Assembly (NCBI GenBank): GCA_017472325.1
Contig: JAFUQM010000023.1
Span: 1-58,590, forward strand
Reading direction: 5' to 3'
Origin: Lachnospiraceae bacterium
GTDB lineage: Bacteria > Bacillota > Clostridia > Lachnospirales > Lachnospiraceae
Length of the DNA stretch: 58,590 nt
Below are positions 53,560 to 58,590 of this stretch, one piece after another (the first letter of the stretch is position 1; every line of letters starts with the position of its first letter). Under the pieces are notes generated by a model. That model had not been told where the DNA came from and made no database searches. It was given only the letters and a program-made list of their open reading frames with translations. Both the position numbers and the translations under genes were made by a program.

Positions 53560-54029
53560 CATCCACCTCCGGCCTCTTTCTTAACTGCATTAATCCATGA
53601 TTTACCGTGATTTTTCTTTGCTTCATCAAACCAATGGTCTGTTACTTTCGGATTGTGGCTCTTGTCATATTCCAAATCCTTATCAGTGACAATCTTCTTG
53701 GCTCCCGGTCTTGCCCAAGGACTATTGGTAACAGGGTCAACCATAACCTTACCTTCATACAAAAAACGTCCAAACGGCGGAGCCGCCGCAATTACTGTAC
53801 CACTTCCGGCAATGGCATCACTCATGGCTTCTGTTACGTTACGGAATACGCCTGTCCTATGTGGCATATAAGGTTTCATAGAAGCCATTACCATACTGTC
53901 AAGCATATATTGCGCTTTTCCGTATTGCTTCTCAAACCTTGACAAGTCCACATCCAACTCAATATCTTGCCCTTTTCCTTTGGCAGAATAGTTGTACCGC
54001 ACTTTTGCTATCATTTTCCGTTTAGCCAT
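53559..54029 (-). CDS. Phage minor capsid protein (head-tail joining)
   Basis: The 156-residue basic protein has DSMVMASMKPYMPHRTGVFR and ARPGAKKIVTDKDLEY, typical of minor capsid proteins of the type found between the connector and tail tube genes, related to the HK97 gp10-like group. AGGTAAG precedes ATG 54029. It overlaps the next gene. Confidence 0.75.
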   Translation of the reverse strand: MAKRKMIAKVRYNYSAKGKGQDIELDVDLSRFEKQYGKAQYMLDSMVMASMKPYMPHRTGVFRNVTEAMSDAIAGSGTVIAAAPPFGRFLYEGKVMVDPVTNSPWARPGAKKIVTDKDLEYDKSHNPKVTDHWFDEAKKNHGKSWINAVKKEAGGG

Positions 54030-54031
54030 AA

Positions 54032-54481
54032 CTACTTACCTGTAATTTCAAAATGCGGAATAACAGAATAATTAGCAACAGAAGTGATGGCAAATACAAA
54101 ATCATATTCTTTCTTTACTTCCTCAAAAAAACCATTTCTGAAATCTTCGCCTTTGATAGGCTCTTTTACTGGATATTCCCCTAACATGAAGAAATCAAAG
54201 TCCGTACCGCTTGCAAATGTTATACTGTCCGCTAATTTATCATTAGTCTGACGTTCCCATTCTTTTGGCGGAAGATACGGCTTTCCATCAACAAAAACCT
54301 GTCCGTCTACAGTATGATAATGAATGTTCAGAATTGCATTATCCTTGCTCTCCGTTCCGTACTTTGCCACGATTGCCGCCTTATCAATCAGCAAATTAGC
54401 ATTGTGAATGACAGTAGGGTACCACATATCCCCTAGACGGCTCTTATAATGATTGAATAAAGTAATCGTCTTGTCGAACAT
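54032..54481 (-). CDS. Phage protein, DUF6751-like
   Basis: The 149-residue protein (MFDKTITLFNHYKSR start, WYPTVIHNANLLIDKAAIVA, and end KYDFVFAITS-like with SVIPHFEITGK) follows the pattern of a family labelled DUF6751 that lies near minor capsid genes. Its position suggests a head-tail closure component. I choose ATG 54481, with AAAGGTGG upstream. Confidence 0.65.
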   Translation of the reverse strand: MFDKTITLFNHYKSRLGDMWYPTVIHNANLLIDKAAIVAKYGTESKDNAILNIHYHTVDGQVFVDGKPYLPPKEWERQTNDKLADSITFASGTDFDFFMLGEYPVKEPIKGEDFRNGFFEEVKKEYDFVFAITSVANYSVIPHFEITGK

Positions 54482-54498
54482 ATGATACCCCACCTTTC

Positions 54499-54705
54499 TT
54501 ACTGATTATCCAACTCCGGCAATCCTGCAACACTTGTAAGAAGTGATACAATTCCTGCCAATGCAGAAGCACTTGCTACCATTACCCAATCAACATTACC
54601 CATAACTACCGCTGTGCCGATTGTAGCAACTGCGGTCTGTGCTACTGTTTTGATTGCTCTTACTCCTGCCGCCTTAATCCAATCTTTAAAATTGTACTTA
54701 AACAT
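54499..54705 (-). CDS. Phage holin, r1t type
   Basis: The 68-residue protein has WIKAAGVRAIKTVAQTAVAT followed by two hydrophobic helices and SLLTSVAGLPELDNQ, the r1t holin pattern. It would form membrane holes to release the endolysin. It lies within the head-tail joining genes, 8.5 kb from the endolysin gene, which is unusual. GGAGGTATAAACC precedes the ATG. Confidence 0.8.
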   Translation of the reverse strand: MFKYNFKDWIKAAGVRAIKTVAQTAVATIGTAVVMGNVDWVMVASASALAGIVSLLTSVAGLPELDNQ

Positions 54706-54717
54706 GGTTTATACCTC

Positions 54718-55044
54718 CTACAAAATATCCAACTCTTGAAAAACCTTAAGTATCTTAGGAAACTGTCTTGCAAACCAATCAACAGTAGTTTCGTCATGGC
54801 CGAATTGCTCTGGATGTTGCCAACTAAATCCAAGACCACTCTCAAACATAAAAGCATGTATGATTTCGTGTCTTAATGTAGTTTTTTGCAATTCTTCCAT
54901 GTTCAAAACATTGTTAGCGTTATCAGACCTAACACGAATTCTGTGAGCAGTTCCGTCACAATCTCCGTCAATATCAGCATCCTTTAATTCCACAAATACT
55001 ATTTGGTATTCTGTTCCTAAGATATTTACTGTGCAATCTTTCAT
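54718..55044 (-). CDS. Small phage protein with HExxH motif
   Basis: The 108-residue protein contains TLRHEIIHAFMFESG, with His59, Glu60 and His63 forming a zinc-metalloprotease HExxH motif, and a later His-rich WQHPEQFGHDE segment that could supply a third ligand. It is too short for a classic head protease and lies between the connector and the holin. A peptidase, a structural zinc site or chance are all possible. Its ATG overlaps the upstream stop. Confidence 0.7.
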   Translation of the reverse strand: MKDCTVNILGTEYQIVFVELKDADIDGDCDGTAHRIRVRSDNANNVLNMEELQKTTLRHEIIHAFMFESGLGFSWQHPEQFGHDETTVDWFARQFPKILKVFQELDIL

Positions 55045-55550
55045 ACTTTACCTCTGTAATACGGATATCTTCCACCAAACAAAAGATTTACTCCGTTGGC
55101 ATCCGATAAACCGCTTAATCTGCTTGCTATAAACTGATACACCGCCACATCTTTGCTTTGCAAATCCTTTATTGCGTTGCTAATGGCTGTATCAGCACTT
55201 TTACCTACTGCATAACTAATTGATTCATTTCCTGCTGATACAGAACTGACAACCTTCCCTTGCAAACTTCCGTCTGCTCGTTCAGTGTACTGTCCTACGC
55301 TGTTTGCGTTGCGCTCTGCATCCTCAATTTGTTTGAGAAATTCCACTAAAGCACATATACAACGTTTTACCGCTTCTGTATCATAATCGCTTGTTGGAAA
55401 TGCGATTTGAAGTTTTCGCACTCCATCGACTCCGCTTGTAGCCTTGTCGATTTCTCTTTCGGCATCCCACAGAAGCCTGTTGAAGTCTGCTTCTGTGAGT
55501 GCCTTTTCTCCATAGAGTGTTTTGTAATATTCATAATCAACATATGCCAT
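55041..55550 (-). CDS. Phage head-tail connector protein
   Basis: The 169-residue protein (YVDYEYYKTLYGEKALTEAD start, then LLWDAEREIDKAT and VKRCICALVEFL helices) has the all-helical gp6-like connector layout and follows the capsid gene. It would form part of the neck under the portal. Confidence 0.78.
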   Translation of the reverse strand: MAYVDYEYYKTLYGEKALTEADFNRLLWDAEREIDKATSGVDGVRKLQIAFPTSDYDTEAVKRCICALVEFLKQIEDAERNANSVGQYTERADGSLQGKVVSSVSAGNESISYAVGKSADTAISNAIKDLQSKDVAVYQFIASRLSGLSDANGVNLLFGGRYPYYRGKV

Positions 55551-55766
55551 TTACTCTTCCTCCGTGGTTTTTCTTCTCCTTTTTGGAATGCTTGAAACTT
55601 CTTTGCCACACTTTGCGCATACTTCTTCAAGAGTATATACACCTTGTGAATTTGCAAGAGCAGCATTCTCCTTGTCATAACGAATACTTCCGTTTTTTAT
55701 TTCCACCGGATATGCCCTACCATTGGAGATAAGGTAAGGCATTCCGTTTTCAATAGCAAATCTCAT
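55551..55766 (-). CDS. Small phage protein after capsid gene
   Basis: The 71-residue protein starts MRFAIENGMPYLISNGRAYP and ends in a basic KRRRKTTEEE tail. It contains one CAKC pair. Small basic proteins of this kind often follow capsid genes; I do not recognise a specific role. AGGAGG lies upstream, overlapping the capsid stop codon. Confidence 0.65.
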   Translation of the reverse strand: MRFAIENGMPYLISNGRAYPVEIKNGSIRYDKENAALANSQGVYTLEEVCAKCGKEVSSIPKRRRKTTEEE

Positions 55767-55777
55767 TCTGCTACCTC

Positions 55778-56794
55778 CTAGCCATTGGAGATAATCTGAC
55801 CGATTTTAACATTCTTTTCATTGAAAGAAAGTTCCCAATTATCAACAGTACCAAGTTCAGCGTAAGTAGGTGATTCTCCGTCAATCTCCTGTACTTTAAG
55901 GCTGAATCCGTTAGGATGAAGCACTCTACCCTGCTTAGTATAGAGCTTTTCAACACCTGCACTAGATTCTGGGTCATAGTCGGTGTAATAAGGTTCCTCG
56001 TAGTTAGTCTTAGGAGCAGTTAAAATAGCACCTCTACCAACAATAGTTGTAATATACTTAGGTACATCACCAGAGGTATCAATAGTACCTCTATCGTCTG
56101 TTACAACGATAAGACCATTAATTGTTGGAAGTTCAACTTCCTGTGTGAGTCCGTTTGCATTGTTGTACTTAGCGTATTCAACCAGACCTAAAGCCTTGTA
56201 TCTTGCCAAGATAAGCGAGTGCATGATTGCAATACCAAAGCCATTAGCCGCATCTCCAAGTGCTTTCTGCTGTGCGTAAATCATGGTTGTTTCATCAATC
56301 TTATTCGCATCTTCAACAGTACCGGAAGCAGATGCAATATCCATAATGTGATTCTGCATACCATCTAATTTCATAACTGCATTAACAATGTTCATCAATT
56401 CAGCCTGCCATACCTGCTGATAGTAATTGTTTACGCTGTTTGCGATATGCTGAATAGGGTCTGCTCCGGTCAGTTCCTTAGTGAAGTCTTTTGCTTTCCA
56501 TGCCATCATTCTCTGAATAAGCATAGATACCTGCTTGCCACCTTCAATTTCTTTAGGTACGTTGTCTGTCATACCGTCATTGTTGTAAGGCGCATAATCA
56601 TCAAGATTTAAAGCCTTATAGAAAGGTAATACAGCAACATTACCCTTATCTCCGATAAGACCCATTAAAGTAGCATCTTCCTGTAAAATACCAGATGCAA
56701 TAATTGCATTGCTCCATGTAGGCTGTTCAGCCATATAACCTGCGAATACCTCCGCATCAAAAGGGAAACCACCAAAAGTTCCAGTTCTAGGCAT
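55778..56794 (-). CDS. Phage major capsid protein
   Basis: The 338-residue protein lies after the scaffold and before the connector. MPRTGTFGGFPFDAEVFAGY, VLPFYKALNLDDYAPYNND and the WKAKDFTKELTGADPIQHI helix region match coat proteins of related phages with the HK97-like fold. I choose ATG 56794, preceded by AAAGGAT, rather than 56815. Its leader is shared with the tail tube gene. Confidence 0.88.
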   Translation of the reverse strand: MPRTGTFGGFPFDAEVFAGYMAEQPTWSNAIIASGILQEDATLMGLIGDKGNVAVLPFYKALNLDDYAPYNNDGMTDNVPKEIEGGKQVSMLIQRMMAWKAKDFTKELTGADPIQHIANSVNNYYQQVWQAELMNIVNAVMKLDGMQNHIMDIASASGTVEDANKIDETTMIYAQQKALGDAANGFGIAIMHSLILARYKALGLVEYAKYNNANGLTQEVELPTINGLIVVTDDRGTIDTSGDVPKYITTIVGRGAILTAPKTNYEEPYYTDYDPESSAGVEKLYTKQGRVLHPNGFSLKVQEIDGESPTYAELGTVDNWELSFNEKNVKIGQIISNG

Positions 56795-56870
56795 AAAAAT
56801 ATCCTTTCTACCCATAATTATTAAAAGGGATTTGGGTTAGGGGCAACACTCCTAATTGTGCTGTCCGTTG
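56792..56870 (-). promoter_or_regulatory. Shared leader with hairpin, capsid copy
   Basis: A 9-bp imperfect hairpin (56841-56849 with 56858-56866) is followed by a leader containing CCTTTTAATAATTAT and GGTAGAAAGGAT before the capsid ATG. The same arrangement precedes the tail tube gene. Confidence 0.6.
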
Positions 56871-56877
56871 TGTGTTA

Positions 56878-57501
56878 TTAGTTACCAAGTAAAGCCTTAT
56901 AACCCTCTGGGTCATTTGCTTTCATTTTGATTCTTTCATCAAGTGTCATTTCAGAAAGAATCTGTTTGCCGGATTTACCACCATTCTGATTATTCATAGG
57001 CTGTGTAAATCTTGCTTTGTTCTGTTCAAGGTCCTGCTGTTCCTTGTTCACAAAAGCAGAAGCATCATTTTTCTTTGCATCTTCCAACAGGTCATTGAAT
57101 CCGATTAACTTACCATTCTTGACAGATACGCCCTCGGCAATCTGCGCCATGATAGCCTTTTTAGCAGATTCAGAAGTAAACTCGACTTCTGCAAATGCTT
57201 CTTTCAAAAGTTCCTGCTTCTCATGCTCTGCCATTTTTGCGTTGTACTCGGACTCGGCTTTTGTAGCCTTTTCTTTCCAATCGTCAATCTCTTTCTGCAT
57301 TGCACTGAGGTCTTTTCCCTCAAAACCTTTCAAGGTTTCTTCTGCTGTTTCTGCTCTTTGTTTCCATGAATCACGGTCATTTTCTGCTTTAGAAATCTTC
57401 TTTTCAACTTCCTTTTCTGACAGAAATTCTCCGGAAAATGCTTTCTCCATATCTGGAGTGACTTCCACATTAAATTGTTTCAGTTTTTCAATGATGTTCA
57501 T
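56878..57501 (-). CDS. Phage capsid scaffolding protein
   Basis: The 207-residue protein starts MNIIEKLKQFNVEVTPDMEK and has a long Lys/Glu-rich coiled coil (about 28-105), a typical scaffold profile, and a C-terminal basic MTLDERIKMKANDPEGYKAL segment that probably contacts the capsid. It directly precedes the capsid gene. Confidence 0.85.
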   Translation of the reverse strand: MNIIEKLKQFNVEVTPDMEKAFSGEFLSEKEVEKKISKAENDRDSWKQRAETAEETLKGFEGKDLSAMQKEIDDWKEKATKAESEYNAKMAEHEKQELLKEAFAEVEFTSESAKKAIMAQIAEGVSVKNGKLIGFNDLLEDAKKNDASAFVNKEQQDLEQNKARFTQPMNNQNGGKSGKQILSEMTLDERIKMKANDPEGYKALLGN

Positions 57502-57578
57502 ACTTATACCTCTTTCTTAAAAGTTGTTAATCCGGTCAGCCCGGCACGATTGAGTGTCATTTAATCCATGACTGGCAA

Positions 57579-57653
57579 TCGGAAAGAATGGATTTGAACC
57601 ATTGACACACGGCTTATAAGGCCGCCGCTCTAACCATACTGAGCTACTTTCCG
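57579..57653 (-). tRNA. tRNA-Ile (anticodon UAU)
   Basis: A complete cloverleaf is visible on the minus strand. The acceptor stem CGGAAAG/CTTTCCG is perfect (7 bp), the D stem is GCTC/GAGC, the anticodon stem GCGGC/GCCGT holds loop CTTATAA with anticodon TAT, and the T stem AATGG/CCATT holds TTCAAAT. CCA is not encoded. The anticodon reads AUA. It lies in the prophage between methylase and scaffold genes and is probably phage-encoded. A C1-G72 pair is unusual for tRNA-Ile. Confidence 0.9.
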
Positions 57654-57900
57654 TGGGCGGTTCCGGTATAGCTTGTTTATACCGGCATTGTCATTCTCTG
57701 TGAGGTGCTCCGCTACGCTCACATCATTCGGGCGCTACCTGACCGCATCCCACCGGCACTTGTGACGCGCCTTAACAGCATTCCGCTAGTGGGAGAAAGG
57801 AGGTGTATAGGAAATGTCGAAACTGTACACAAACGAATGAAGTGAAAATTCATCCACGATATTATTTTATCATTGATGGAATATAATTTTGTGTACACGT
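57654..57900. other. Structured non-coding region between methylase and tRNA
   Basis: This stretch is more GC-rich than its neighbours and has no convincing gene. Inverted repeats include CCGGTATA/TATACCGG (57663-57685), TGTGAG/CTCACA (about 57699-57725) and a distant pair TGTACACAAA/TTTGTGTACA (57824-57833, 57888-57897). A strong plus-strand AAAGGAGGTG precedes only an 8-codon frame (ATG 57814). Confidence 0.55.
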
Positions 57901-58590
57901 TTAGAATAAAGATAATTGTCCTTCCATTATTTCAGTTTTTTTGCATCCTTGTCTTTTTTGCTTATTTTGAATATAATAACCATATTTTTCTACCGCGTTT
58001 TCAATCTCACATTGTGAATCTTTATCTGTTCCAACAAGTGTTTTCATCATATTAAAAAAAATCAGTTCGCACTCAAAAATTTCTTTATCTATTTCTTCTA
58101 TTTCTTTTAATGTTTCTAACAAATCCGGCACTGGTTCTTGCTCAAATGTATCAACGTATCTTGGAATATTTAAATTGTAGTTATTTTTTTCTAATTGCGG
58201 TAATTGAACTAAATCACTAAACTTATCCAGTGGAATTCTTTTTTTTAAAATATCAACAACATTTTTTATATGTTCTTCCTGCATAGTGTTTTGTTTTCCA
58301 TCTTTTTTAACAAATTGTTTAGACGCATCTATGAAAAGAACATCTTTCTGATTTCTTTTTTTATTTAGTTCTAAAATACATACCGGTATTTGAGTGTCAA
58401 TAAATAATTTATCCGGCAATCCGACAACAGAATTAACATTATTTTGCAAAATTAAATTTTTTCTTATAGTTTCCTCGTGACTTCCCCTAAAAAGAACACC
58501 ATGCGGCAATATCGCTAATAAAGTGCCACTATCTTTTAATTTAGAAAATCCATGAAGAATAAATGCGTAATCAGCTTTTGAAGATGGTGG
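57901..58590 (-). CDS. N-6 adenine DNA methylase, HsdM-like (5' end beyond edge)
   Basis: The frame is open to the right edge, giving the C-terminal 229 residues. The first residues, PPSSKADYAFILHGFSKLKD, follow a probable NPP[FY]-type catalytic motif lying at the edge, and LLAILPHGVLFRGSHE and IRKNLILQNNVNSVVGLP are standard for type I HsdM subunits. The C-terminus ends EGQLSLF. No HsdS or HsdR gene follows; phage structural genes do. It may be a solitary phage methylase that protects phage DNA, or the M part of a system whose other genes are outside. Confidence 0.87.
   Translation of the reverse strand, partial: PPSSKADYAFILHGFSKLKDSGTLLAILPHGVLFRGSHEETIRKNLILQNNVNSVVGLPDKLFIDTQIPVCILELNKKRNQKDVLFIDASKQFVKKDGKQNTMQEEHIKNVVDILKKRIPLDKFSDLVQLPQLEKNNYNLNIPRYVDTFEQEPVPDLLETLKEIEEIDKEIFECELIFFNMMKTLVGTDKDSQCEIENAVEKYGYYIQNKQKRQGCKKTEIMEGQLSLF

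Larger units (their letters stand above)
45259..58590 (-). mobile_element. Prophage, structural and lysis part (continues past right edge)
   Basis: All genes from the endolysin at 45259 to the window edge lie on the minus strand and follow siphophage order: methylase, tRNA, scaffold, capsid, connector, tail completion, tail tube, chaperones, tape measure, tail tip, lysin. Integrase, repressor, terminase and portal must lie beyond the edge if present. The reading frames are intact, so the morphogenesis module looks functional. Confidence 0.9.

Noticed and set aside
45259..58590. Phage tail-like bacteriocin instead of a prophage
   Set aside because: Scaffold, major capsid and connector genes are present, so a head is made.

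Overview
This window is chromosomal DNA from a low-G+C Gram-positive anaerobe of the Clostridia, most likely Lachnospiraceae. The indications are AT-rich codon use, AGGAGG-type ribosome sites, the order rho-rpmE-DUF1385-prmC-prfA, the order tig-clpP-clpX-lon-yihA, and small families typical of that group (DUF4250, DUF4364). I cannot name a genus from the sequence.

Region 1 (1-4.3 kb) is a decayed accessory zone. It holds a radical SAM gene cut by the window edge, the 3' remnant of an Rpn-type nuclease gene, an intact Phd/YefM antitoxin whose toxin partner has lost its middle, a frameshifted gene of unknown function, a broken antitoxin-like start, two small unknown genes, and one intact YefM/RelE-type toxin-antitoxin pair with a clear promoter and operator.

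Region 2 (4.3-25 kb) is core genome. Minus-strand rho, rpmE, DUF1385, prmC and prfA serve transcription termination and translation. Plus-strand malic enzyme, a TIGR01212 radical SAM protein and DUF4364 follow. Next come a phosphodiesterase, rarA, a polysaccharide deacetylase, an iron-sulfur ASKHA protein with DUF4250, and clpB. A run consisting of alkD, cobO, a MetH-activation-like protein and a Zn/Cd efflux operon (ArsR, HMA protein, P-type ATPase) joins corrinoid and metal handling.

Region 3 (25-44.9 kb) has a large repeat-rich surface protein, coaBC divergent from an ECF S component (probably pantothenate uptake), a CsoR-controlled copper operon, a membrane EAL phosphodiesterase whose leader is a tandem repeat, and a minus-strand block with tig, clpP, clpX, lon, yihA, an AI-2E family permease, truA, vanZ-like and a small unknown gene. 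This block covers protein folding, proteolysis and ribosome or tRNA functions.

Region 4 (about 45.1 kb to the right edge) is a prophage, all on the minus strand: DNA methylase (partial), a tRNA-Ile with anticodon UAU, scaffold, major capsid, connector, a small HExxH protein, an r1t-type holin, minor capsid and tail-completion genes, tail tube, tail chaperones, tape measure, tail tip and a GH25 endolysin. Terminase, portal, integrase and repressor are not in view.

The most interesting unexplained signals are: a 39-nt palindromic element present twice, each time exactly 6 nt before a terminator-like hairpin; a shared leader upstream of the phage capsid and tail-tube genes; a tandem repeat starting at the predicted transcription start of the EAL gene; and the phage-borne isoleucine tRNA reading AUA.
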